12,915 bases of DNA, taken from Pseudomonadota bacterium (GTDB lineage Bacteria > Pseudomonadota > Alphaproteobacteria > Rhizobiales > Xanthobacteraceae). Location of the stretch: assembly GCA_023386635.1 (NCBI GenBank), contig JAEWJH010000082.1, positions 1-12,915 of the forward strand. Direction: 5' to 3'. Both the position numbers and the translations under genes were made by a program. The number at the start of each line of letters is the position of its first letter. Within the stretch, counting starts at the first letter, position 1. Positions 1 through 5,955 of the stretch are shown here, piece by piece. A model generated the notes under the pieces. The model did not search any database and was not told the origin of the DNA. It saw only the letters and a program-made list of their open reading frames with translations.

Positions 1-659
1 AATTCAAGCTGCCGACGTCATGCCTGGTAAACAGTCTGCTCTACGACTACCACCCGGAGATCTTTGAACGCATCCGCGAGCGTGGCGATGAAGTGGTAGG
101 GCACGGCCGCACCAACGCCGAGCGTCAGCGCGGGCTGTGGGAATTGGATGAACAGCGGCTGATCAAGGACGTCACCGACGCTATCGAGAAGCACGAGGGG
201 CACAAGCCGAAAGGCTGGCTCGGCGCCGGTGCATCGGAAAACGCCTCGACGCCGGATCTCCTGCGTGAAGCAGGTTACACTTATCTGCTCGACTGGCCCT
301 GCGACGATCAACCCATTTGGTTGCGGACACGATCCGGGCCAATTCTGTCAGTGCCGTACCCGCTCGAACTGAATGATGCCGGACAGATCATCTGGCGTCA
401 GCATAACACCCAAGAATTCTGCGACATGATGGTCCACCAGTTTGATGAGATGGTGCGCCAAAGCGTGCATCAGCCGCTTGTCTGCTGCATCTCGTTGCAC
501 CCTTACATCATCGGTCAGCCTTTTCGATTGGCTGTCCTGCGAAACGCACTCGAAAAGATTGTCAATCATCAGCACCGAGACCGGGTGTGGTTCACCCGTG
601 CGGAGAACATCGCAGATTATTGCTACGCGATGGAGCCCGGCATCATCCCGGGAAGCTGA
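1..659 (+). CDS. PuuE-like polysaccharide-deacetylase-family hydrolase, 5'-truncated by window edge
   Basis: The reading frame is open from nt 3 to the TGA at 657-659 (218 residues) with no stop upstream, so the start lies outside the window. It aligns end to end with residues 81-299 of the complete paralogue at 3020-3919, at roughly 60% identity by eye; about 80 N-terminal residues are missing. Shared blocks are GHGRTNAE, TPDLL-EAGYT, LLDWP-DDQP, ILSVPYPLELNDAG, SLH, IIGQPFRL and VWFTRA. The last three blocks and the overall spacing resemble PuuE, the cofactor-independent allantoinase of the polysaccharide-deacetylase fold. That family hydrolyses cyclic ureides/imides or N-acetyl groups; which one applies here is unknown. 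The amidase gene starts 6 nt after the stop, so the two are probably co-transcribed. The internal GTG at 93 is not the start, because conserved sequence continues upstream of it. Confident in the fold, not in the substrate. Confidence 0.88.
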   Translation, partial: FKLPTSCLVNSLLYDYHPEIFERIRERGDEVVGHGRTNAERQRGLWELDEQRLIKDVTDAIEKHEGHKPKGWLGAGASENASTPDLLREAGYTYLLDWPCDDQPIWLRTRSGPILSVPYPLELNDAGQIIWRQHNTQEFCDMMVHQFDEMVRQSVHQPLVCCISLHPYIIGQPFRLAVLRNALEKIVNHQHRDRVWFTRAENIADYCYAMEPGIIPGS

Positions 660-665
660 ACATCC

Positions 666-2054
666 ATGGCGTCGACGACACAAACCGGGATCGCCTTGCC
701 GGCCGATCCGCTTGCCGAGGGCGGGCTGCGCGAGTTCGCCGCGCGAATGCGCGACGGTTCGCTCACCGCGGAGCGGGCGACACTTGCTTATCTGGATCGG
801 ATCGCAGCGCTCGACGGCAAAATACAGGCGTTTCGCACTGTCGATCGCAGTCGCGCCGTTGCGGAGGCCCGGGCTGTCGACGCGCAACGTTGCGACGGTA
901 TCGACGTGGGCCCACTGATGGGAGTGCCGGTGGCGGTGAAGGAAATCTTCGCTGTCGACGGTTTGCCCTATGGTGCCGGGACCGAGCTCGATCTCACCGA
1001 TCTCACGCCGCCGCAGGGGCCTTTCATCACGCGGTTGCGGGCTGCCGGCTGTGTCATCCTCGGCACAACCCGCACGACGGAGTTCGCGGCGGCGACGATT
1101 AATGTCGACAAGCCGATGCCGTGGAATCCCGCGGACATGGCGGTCAAACGGGTCTGCGGCGGCTCCAGTCACGGCTCAGCCGCGGCGATGAAAGCCGGCC
1201 TTTGCGCCTTCTCGGTCGGCTCCGACACTGGCGGTTCGGTGCGGTTGCCGGCGGCGCTGTGCGGGGTGGTCGGCTACAAAAGCACGGCGGGCGCCTGGCC
1301 GACAAAAGGTGTGTTTGCGTTATCGCCGACGCTCGACAGCGTCGGGATTTTCACGCGTTCGGTCGACGATGCGGCGCTGATCTACAGCACCATCGAGGCC
1401 GAACAACAGACGGTGCCGGCAGCGGGTGCTGTGACGTTAGGCCGTCCTCGCGGCTATGTATTCGACAGCATCGACGCGCCGGTCCGCCAAGCGGTGGAAG
1501 CGGCCATCGCCCGGCTATCAGCAGCAGGCGTGCGGATCGTCGACATCGACATTCCGGATATCCCGCCGTTGATGCCGGATTTTGCCACCTTGCTGTTCGG
1601 CGAGTTCGTTAGCGTCATGGGGCGCTCCCGCCTCGATGCCGGCAAGGCGAGCATCGACCGCGTGCCCGGGGCGCGGATCGAAACGGCGTTCAGCATTACG
1701 CCGGTGCAAATCGAAGCAGCACGCAAGTCGCATAGCAGCGCCATCGAGAAGGCGAAAGCCATGATGGCCGGTGTCGATGCGTTGATCTATCCGACGACGC
1801 CACTGGTCGCGACCGCCGCCGCCGATGTGAGCACGTTCGAAGCGTCGGCCGCCTGGAATTTGCGGGCGGGCAGTCTAACCCGTCCCGGAAATTTCTTTGG
1901 CCAATGCGGCGTGTCCATTCCGGTCGAGGCGCTGGGCGATCTGCCGGTCGGCCTCCAGCTCATCGGAAACCCGAATGACGACCTGCATCTGCTCGCGGTC
2001 GCCCGCGCTGTCGAAGCGATCGTGCGGCCGCAGCCTCAACATCTGAAAGATTGA
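666..2054 (+). CDS. Amidase-signature family amidohydrolase
   Basis: A 462-residue cytoplasmic enzyme of the amidase-signature family, which hydrolyses carboxamides to acid plus ammonia or amine with a Ser-cisSer-Lys triad. All three residues are visible: Lys92 in PVAVKEIF, the cis-serine Ser167 in GGSSHGS, and the nucleophile Ser191 in GSDTGGSVRLPAA. The Ser167-Ser191 spacing of 24 equals that of FAAH (Ser217/Ser241). The glycine-rich GVVGYKSTAG segment follows at 200-209. Length is normal for GatA-like amidases, and no signal peptide is seen. The usual GGSSGGS is GGSSHGS here. The gene begins 6 nt after a PuuE-like hydrolase gene and ends 13 nt before an alpha/beta hydrolase, which favours a catabolic role over tRNA amidation; no gatB or gatC is nearby. 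A half-amidase acting after ring opening by the neighbouring PuuE-like enzyme is an attractive but unproven assignment. Only a weak GGGAAG precedes the ATG, so translation may be coupled to the upstream gene. Confidence 0.93.
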   Translation: MASTTQTGIALPADPLAEGGLREFAARMRDGSLTAERATLAYLDRIAALDGKIQAFRTVDRSRAVAEARAVDAQRCDGIDVGPLMGVPVAVKEIFAVDGLPYGAGTELDLTDLTPPQGPFITRLRAAGCVILGTTRTTEFAAATINVDKPMPWNPADMAVKRVCGGSSHGSAAAMKAGLCAFSVGSDTGGSVRLPAALCGVVGYKSTAGAWPTKGVFALSPTLDSVGIFTRSVDDAALIYSTIEAEQQTVPAAGAVTLGRPRGYVFDSIDAPVRQAVEAAIARLSAAGVRIVDIDIPDIPPLMPDFATLLFGEFVSVMGRSRLDAGKASIDRVPGARIETAFSITPVQIEAARKSHSSAIEKAKAMMAGVDALIYPTTPLVATAAADVSTFEASAAWNLRAGSLTRPGNFFGQCGVSIPVEALGDLPVGLQLIGNPNDDLHLLAVARAVEAIVRPQPQHLKD

Positions 2055-2060
2055 AAGGAG
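2055..2060 (+). promoter_or_regulatory. Strong ribosome binding site for the alpha/beta hydrolase
   Basis: AAGGAG lies 7 nt before the ATG at 2068, right after the amidase stop codon. It is among the best Shine-Dalgarno matches in the cluster and fixes the start of the hydrolase. Confidence 0.75.
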
Positions 2061-2067
2061 AACGACA

Positions 2068-2979
2068 ATGGCTTCCAAAATCACAGGCCAGGAATTCTGG
2101 GCCAAGAAGGGCGACGTAAAGCTCTTCGTTTATCGAAAGTTCAAGGATACGCCGAAAAACAAGCCGGTGCTGATCCTGATCCATGGCTCGTCGCTGTGCG
2201 CGCTGCCGAGCTATGACTTGCGCGTGCCGGGACGTGAATCCGACTATTCGATGATGGATATAGCCGCCGAACGTGGTTTCGATGTCTGGACCATCGATCA
2301 TGAAGGTTACGGGAAATCGGACAAGACCGATAGCAACTCCAACATCGCCATGGCGGTGCCGGATATCGAAGCGATGCTGCCGATTCTGAAGAAGGAAACG
2401 GGGCAGGATAAATACAGCTTCTATGGTCAATCGTCCGGCGCTTTGCGCGCGGCTGCATTCGCGCAGGCGCATCCCGAAAATATCCACCGCATCATATTCG
2501 ACGCTTTCGTGTGGACCGGAGAAGGTTCGCCGACGCTTGCGAAGCGCAAGGAAGGGCTCGCTGAATACCGCGCGTCGAATCGCCGCAAGCTCGAATACAA
2601 GAACCTCGTCGGCATCTTCAATCGCGATATGCCCGGCACCTCCGAGGATGCGGTGGCGACGGCGGTGGCCGACGCGCAGATGTCCTATGGCGATAGTGTC
2701 CCGTCCGGCACGTTCGTCGATATGTGCACGATCCTTCCCGTCGTCGCACCGGAGAAATTGCCGATGCCGGTACTCATCATGCGCGGTGCTCACGACGGCA
2801 TCGCCGCGATGGATGATCTGCTCAAGTTTTTCGCGAAACTGCCGAATGACGACAAGCAGTTTACGGTCATGGCCGGGTCCGGTCACATCACGCATCTCAG
2901 CCTGAACAAGGAACGGTTCTACAACACGTTCTTCTCCTTCCTCGAAATGCCGCCTCGGAAGGACACGGCGGCGCACTAA
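2068..2979 (+). CDS. Alpha/beta hydrolase
   Basis: A 303-residue alpha/beta-hydrolase-fold enzyme. Visible landmarks in order are: the oxyanion-hole motif LILIHGSS (residues 35-42); the TIDHEGYGKSDK strand-loop (75-86); the nucleophile elbow YGQSSG with Ser122; the probable acid Asp243 in MRGAHDG; and the catalytic His273 in GSGH, with a second His at 276. No signal peptide is seen, so it is probably cytoplasmic. A strong AAGGAG sits 7 nt before the ATG, 13 nt after the amidase stop, so it belongs to the same transcription unit. The family covers esterases, lactonases, C-C hydrolases and amidases; nothing in the sequence fixes the substrate. Its position between two PuuE-like paralogues and after an amidase suggests a hydrolytic step in the same degradation route. 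The fold assignment is safe; the role is inferred. Confidence 0.9.
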   Translation: MASKITGQEFWAKKGDVKLFVYRKFKDTPKNKPVLILIHGSSLCALPSYDLRVPGRESDYSMMDIAAERGFDVWTIDHEGYGKSDKTDSNSNIAMAVPDIEAMLPILKKETGQDKYSFYGQSSGALRAAAFAQAHPENIHRIIFDAFVWTGEGSPTLAKRKEGLAEYRASNRRKLEYKNLVGIFNRDMPGTSEDAVATAVADAQMSYGDSVPSGTFVDMCTILPVVAPEKLPMPVLIMRGAHDGIAAMDDLLKFFAKLPNDDKQFTVMAGSGHITHLSLNKERFYNTFFSFLEMPPRKDTAAH

Positions 2980-3019
2980 GCGTCGCGCATTTTCTCGTTA
3001 ATTCAGAAGGGCTCCCTTT

Positions 3020-3919
3020 ATGCTTCCGGGACACAATCGCTACGACCACTCGTCGATCGAAAGCCGCAAGAAATACACCTGGCCGGGCGGTAAGACGCTG
3101 GCGTTCTATATCGCGCTCAATATCGAGCATTTCGCATTCCTGACCGGCCGCGGCATGGATCCGACGCATCGCGGCGGCCCGCCCACAACCCGCAACTTCG
3201 CCTGGCGCGATTACGGCAACCGGATCGGCGTTTGGCGCCTGTTCCAGCTGCTCGATGAATTGAAGCTGCCGGCGTCGATCCTGCTCAACAGCGAAGTCGC
3301 TCGGCTTTATCCTGACATCGTCAAGCGCATCAACGATCGCGGTGACGATATTCTCGGCCACGGCCGCACCAATGCCGAAACGCTTGGCGGTCACTGGGAG
3401 CTCGATGAGAAGCGCATGATCGACGATGTGACATCGACGATCGAAAAGCATTGCGGCGTGCGGCCGACCGGATGGATGGGGCCGGGCGCCGTCGAATCCA
3501 AGGTGACGCCGGATCTGCTCAAGGAAGCAGGTTACACGCATCTCCTCGACTGGCCGGTTGACGATCAGCCGATGTGGATGCGCACCCGCGCCGGCGACAT
3601 CCTCTCGGTTCCGTATCCGCTCGAGCTTAACGATGCCGGTGCCGTGATCAATCGCGACCATACCGGTCGCGAGTTTGCCGACATGCTGGTCGATCAGTTC
3701 GAGACCTTGCTCGAACAGTCGGAACGCGGCGAGCCGCTTGTCTATGCCATGTCACTGCACGGCTTCATCATCGGCCAGCCATTTCGGCTTGGGCCGTTCA
3801 AGAAGGCGCTGCTGCACTGTGTCAACCATCCGAAGAAGGACAAGGTGTGGTTCACACGCGCCGGCGAAATCGCCGACTTCTGCTTTAAGCAGCCGAAGGG
3901 TGTGATCCTGGGAAGCTGA
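3020..3919 (+). CDS. PuuE-like polysaccharide-deacetylase-family hydrolase (possible imidase/allantoinase-type)
   Basis: A complete 299-residue protein; the ATG is preceded by AGAAGG (3005-3010) 9 nt upstream. Like PuuE allantoinase it has WPGGKTLAFYIALNIEH near the N-terminus (21-37), YGNRIGVWRLFQLL (65-78), GHGRTN (113-118), SLH (245-247), IIGQP-R (250-256) and KVWFTRAGEIA (275-285). Canonical NodB deacetylases have TFDD and H-(S/T)-x-x-H; here motif 1 reads NIEH (Glu36) and motif 2 is H114-G-R-T-N118, with Asn in place of the second His. This points away from polysaccharide deacetylation and towards cyclic amide/imide hydrolysis, although a deacylase role remains possible. No signal peptide is seen. 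It is the full-length paralogue of the partial gene at the window start, and the pair flank the amidase and alpha/beta hydrolase genes. A strong hairpin terminator follows immediately. Family confident, reaction inferred. Confidence 0.92.
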   Translation: MLPGHNRYDHSSIESRKKYTWPGGKTLAFYIALNIEHFAFLTGRGMDPTHRGGPPTTRNFAWRDYGNRIGVWRLFQLLDELKLPASILLNSEVARLYPDIVKRINDRGDDILGHGRTNAETLGGHWELDEKRMIDDVTSTIEKHCGVRPTGWMGPGAVESKVTPDLLKEAGYTHLLDWPVDDQPMWMRTRAGDILSVPYPLELNDAGAVINRDHTGREFADMLVDQFETLLEQSERGEPLVYAMSLHGFIIGQPFRLGPFKKALLHCVNHPKKDKVWFTRAGEIADFCFKQPKGVILGS

Positions 3920-3930
3920 CTGACCGTGCC

Positions 3931-3960
3931 AAATCCGGGCTCACCAGCCCGGATTTGTTC
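3931..3960 (+). terminator. Strong hairpin terminator after the second PuuE-like gene
   Basis: A perfect 11-bp inverted repeat, AAATCCGGGCT (3931-3941) and AGCCCGGATTT (3946-3956), with a 4-nt CACC loop. The right arm ends in TTT, followed by GTTCTG. It begins 11 nt after the deacetylase stop and 50 nt before the TctC ribosome binding site. The shape is that of a rho-independent terminator with a short, imperfect U tract, so it may attenuate rather than stop transcription into the TctC gene. The A-rich left arm and T-rich right arm would also let it act in the opposite direction. Confidence 0.75.
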
Positions 3961-3992
3961 TGCCGTGCGAGGCGCTGTTTTACCGGGATAAT

Positions 3993-3996
3993 GGAG
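3993..3996 (+). promoter_or_regulatory. Ribosome binding site deciding the TctC start
   Basis: GGAG lies 9 nt before ATG 4006, inside a reading frame that is open further upstream. It makes 4006 the likely start rather than the in-frame ATGs at 3955 and 3991, and it places the twin-arginine motif at residues 13-18. Confidence 0.6.
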
Positions 3997-4005
3997 AACG
4001 AAAAC

Positions 4006-4995
4006 ATGTCGCGAGATATATTGTCGACGCTCGACCGGCTGTCCCGCCGCCGTTTTATGCAGATGGCAACAGCTGTCGGCGCTAGTTCCTTATCGCCGTC
4101 GTTCTCGTTTGCGCAAACGGACTATCCGACGCGCCAGATCAGAGTCGTCTCTGCGGCAGCTCCCGGTGGTCCCACCGACATGATGGCGCGCGCTGCGGCG
4201 CGCGGTCTCCAGGATCTGGTCGGTAAGCCTGTGGTGATCGAAAATCAGACCGGTGCTTCCGGCAACATCGCAGCACAGGCTGTCAAGCGCGCCGAGCCCG
4301 ACGGGTACACGCTGCTGGCGGCGCTCGCGCCGCTTGCGCAGAACATGGCGATTTTCAAGGACCCGGGCTTCGACATTCAGAAAGATTTCGTGCCGCTGGC
4401 GCTGATGGCGGGTACCGATCTGCTCATCGTCGCCAACAAGGATCGGCCCTACAGCAGCCTGAAAGAGCTGATGAGCCACGTGAAGAAAACCGGGATTCCT
4501 GTGAATTGCGGCGTACAGTCGCCGCCGCAGATTCAGTATCTGAAAAAGGTGACCGGCATCGACATCACCATCATTCCGTATCGCGGTTCGGCGCTGACGA
4601 TGACGGATGTGATCGGTGGGAAGATCGATATCGGTTTGGCTCCTTATGGCGATGCCGCCCAGCATATCAAAGCGGGCACCATCAAGCCGCTGTTCTGTCT
4701 GGGCGACAAACGCGCGCGCTATCTCCCTGATCTGGAAACCGTTGGCGAGACGTTTCCCGGTTTCGGTTTCACGAGCTGGTACGGATTGGTCGCCCCGTCC
4801 CGTGTCCCGGCGGACATCGTCAAGCGCCTGCAAACCGATCTGGTGCGGGTCGCGAAGTCCGACACCTACAAGAAGGACATCGAGACGGTTGGACTTGCCC
4901 CCATCGATTCGCCCGAGCAGTTCGGCGCGGTGATTGCGCGGGAAGTCGATCAATGGAAGAAAATCGTCGCAGAACTGAATCTGCCACGTATCTGA
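4006..4995 (+). CDS. TctC/Bug-family solute-binding protein with Tat signal
   Basis: A 329-residue periplasmic binding protein of the Bug/TctC family, which captures organic acids and other small ligands for tripartite tricarboxylate transporters or works as an orphan binder. Family landmarks are YPTRQIRVVSAAAPGGPTD (40-58), VIENQTGASGNIA (77-89), EPDGYTLL (97-104) and, further on, IPYRGSALTMTDVIGGKID. The N-terminus carries a twin-arginine signal, S13-R-R-R-F-M, followed by a modest hydrophobic stretch and a likely cleavage near SFA-Q (34-37). GGAG 9 nt upstream favours ATG 4006; the in-frame ATGs at 3991 and 3955 would put the signal further from the N-terminus. No tctA or tctB membrane gene is in the window. 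A strong hairpin lies just upstream, so it may be expressed at a different level from the hydrolases. The FAH-fold gene follows after 18 nt. Ligand unknown; an amide, dicarboxylate or cyclic precursor would fit the context. Confidence 0.93.
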   Translation: MSRDILSTLDRLSRRRFMQMATAVGASSLSPSFSFAQTDYPTRQIRVVSAAAPGGPTDMMARAAARGLQDLVGKPVVIENQTGASGNIAAQAVKRAEPDGYTLLAALAPLAQNMAIFKDPGFDIQKDFVPLALMAGTDLLIVANKDRPYSSLKELMSHVKKTGIPVNCGVQSPPQIQYLKKVTGIDITIIPYRGSALTMTDVIGGKIDIGLAPYGDAAQHIKAGTIKPLFCLGDKRARYLPDLETVGETFPGFGFTSWYGLVAPSRVPADIVKRLQTDLVRVAKSDTYKKDIETVGLAPIDSPEQFGAVIAREVDQWKKIVAELNLPRI

Positions 4996-5013
4996 ACGGG
5001 TGGGTAAGGGGCC

Positions 5014-5709
5014 ATGACGCGTGCCGAACATGAATCCATCGTTGTCCCGGCGACTTGTTTGCCGGTCTTCGGCAGCGAGGCGACGTTTCAGGTTCGGCGC
5101 ATCTACTGCGTCGGGCGGAATTACCCCGACCATATCCGGGAGATGAAGGAGTCCGATGAGCGCGATCCGCCGTTTTTCTTCCAGAAACCGACGGATGCCA
5201 TCGTCCATAACGGGTCAACGGTGCCGTATCCGCCGGCGACGCGGGATTTCCAGTATGAGGTCGAACTGGTTGCCGCCATCGGCGTGGGTGGCCGCGACAT
5301 TCCCGTCGACAGGGCCGAGCAGCACATTTTCGGTTACGCGATCGGCATCGATCTGACACGCCGCGACCTTCAGCGCGAAGCCGGCAAGCGCGGGTTGGCG
5401 TGGGAAATGGGAAAATCCTTCGATCATTCTGCGCCCTGCGGGCCGATCCACCGGATGTCGCAAACCGGATCGATCAAGACCGGACGGATCACGCTCGCGG
5501 TCAACGGCGCGCCACGTCAGACCGGCGACCTCGCTCAGATGATCTGGAACGTTCCGGAGATTATCGCGCAGCTTTCAATGCAGTACGAATTGAAGCCGGG
5601 CGATATCATCATGACCGGCACGCCGGCCGGGGTAGGGCCGGTTGTGCCGCATGACCGTATTGTATGTTCGATTGAAAAATTGGGTACTCTAGAAATTACG
5701 ATCGGATAG
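5014..5709 (+). CDS. Fumarylacetoacetate hydrolase family protein (fumarylpyruvate hydrolase-like)
   Basis: A 231-residue FAH-fold enzyme, the size of the short acylpyruvase/fumarylpyruvate hydrolase branch. Landmarks are IYCVGRNYPDH (30-40), PPFFFQKPTDAIV (52-64), the metal ligands Glu82 and Glu84 in FQYEVELV with Asp113 in GIDLTRRD, Lys134 in MGKSFD, and the C-terminal TGTPAGVGP (201-209). These enzymes use Mg or Mn to hydrolyse C-C bonds of acylpyruvates, or in related members to decarboxylate or hydrate oxo-acids. It resembles fumarylpyruvate hydrolase (NagK) of the gentisate pathway most closely, but no gentisate dioxygenase or maleylpyruvate isomerase is nearby, so no symbol is given. 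The gene lies 18 nt after the TctC gene. AAGGGG sits only about 2 nt before the ATG, a closely spaced ribosome site; no better start exists, as the next Met is residue 44 inside conserved sequence. Probably cytoplasmic. Confidence 0.92.
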   Translation: MTRAEHESIVVPATCLPVFGSEATFQVRRIYCVGRNYPDHIREMKESDERDPPFFFQKPTDAIVHNGSTVPYPPATRDFQYEVELVAAIGVGGRDIPVDRAEQHIFGYAIGIDLTRRDLQREAGKRGLAWEMGKSFDHSAPCGPIHRMSQTGSIKTGRITLAVNGAPRQTGDLAQMIWNVPEIIAQLSMQYELKPGDIIMTGTPAGVGPVVPHDRIVCSIEKLGTLEITIG

Positions 5710-5872
5710 GCTTGTTGACTAGGCGAAATAAATAATTCTTTGCGCCACCGTTCACTTTGCCGGGCTTTTTCCGTGCGAGCCAGAGGCCCATAGCCTGTTT
5801 CCTTGACGTATGCTGGCAACGCACCCTTGGGCTGGCGTTCCGTGCGGCAAGCCATCACACGACGATTTTCAT

Positions 5873-5884
5873 CGCACCGGTGCG
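5873..5884. promoter_or_regulatory. 12-bp perfect palindrome upstream of the dehydrogenase operon (possible operator)
   Basis: CGCACCGGTGCG reads identically on both strands and lies 72 nt before the small-subunit start. A weak promoter-like pair, TTGAAC (5893-5898) and TTAACT (5917-5922) with an 18-nt spacer, follows it. The position would suit a regulator site at or above a promoter. A 12-bp GC-rich palindrome can arise by chance, so this is tentative. Confidence 0.25.
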
Positions 5885-5899
5885 GACTTACGTTGAACC

Positions 5900-5915
5900 T
5901 TTTGTGATTTCAAAA
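5900..5915. repeat. Short inverted repeat between the candidate -35 and -10
   Basis: TTTTG (5900-5904) and CAAAA (5911-5915) are separated by TGATTT. Flanking GTT and AAC extend the symmetry imperfectly. The element is AT-rich in an otherwise GC-rich region and sits in the spacer of the weak promoter-like pair at 5893/5917. Possible regulator site; low confidence. Confidence 0.25.
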
Positions 5916-5944
5916 CTTAACTCGACGGGCGACGGCAGAACTGC

Positions 5945-5948
5945 GGAG
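5945..5948 (+). promoter_or_regulatory. Ribosome binding site deciding a GTG start
   Basis: GGAG lies 7 nt before GTG 5956. It supports the GTG as the start of the small dehydrogenase subunit and places the twin-arginine motif at residues 7-8, as expected for a Tat signal. Confidence 0.6.
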
Positions 5949-5955
5949 CAGGTCA

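Larger units (their letters stand above)
5710..5955 (+). other. Intergenic spacer, likely promoter/leader of the dehydrogenase operon
   Basis: This 246-nt stretch between the FAH-fold gene and the dehydrogenase operon is the longest gap in the window and is AT-richer than its surroundings. I see no convincing gene: short open frames on both strands lack family features and ribosome sites. It holds a 12-bp palindrome (5873-5884), a TTTTG/CAAAA dyad (5900-5915) and several TTGAC-like hexamers (5715, 5803), but none of the hexamers has a good -10 partner at 16-18 nt. No clear rho-independent terminator follows the FAH-fold gene. Confidence 0.5.

Noticed and set aside
348..1172. A 274-codon minus-strand frame spanning the PuuE-like/amidase junction
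   Set aside because: It crosses two well-supported + strand genes and has an Arg-rich translation with no domain signs.
1960..2976. A 338-codon minus-strand frame opposite the alpha/beta hydrolase
   Set aside because: Its composition is Arg/His-rich with no recognisable motif, while the + strand frame has a full catalytic triad and a strong ribosome site.
3006..3018. AAGG-GCTC-CCTT mini-hairpin over the ribosome site of the second PuuE-like gene
   Set aside because: A 4-bp stem is too weak to claim as a translational switch.
4090..5208. A 372-codon minus-strand frame opposite the TctC gene
   Set aside because: It is a mirror of TctC codon bias; the + strand has a signal peptide and Bug motifs.
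5715..5743. TTGACT as a -35 box just after the FAH-fold gene
   Set aside because: No acceptable -10 hexamer occurs at 16-18 nt.
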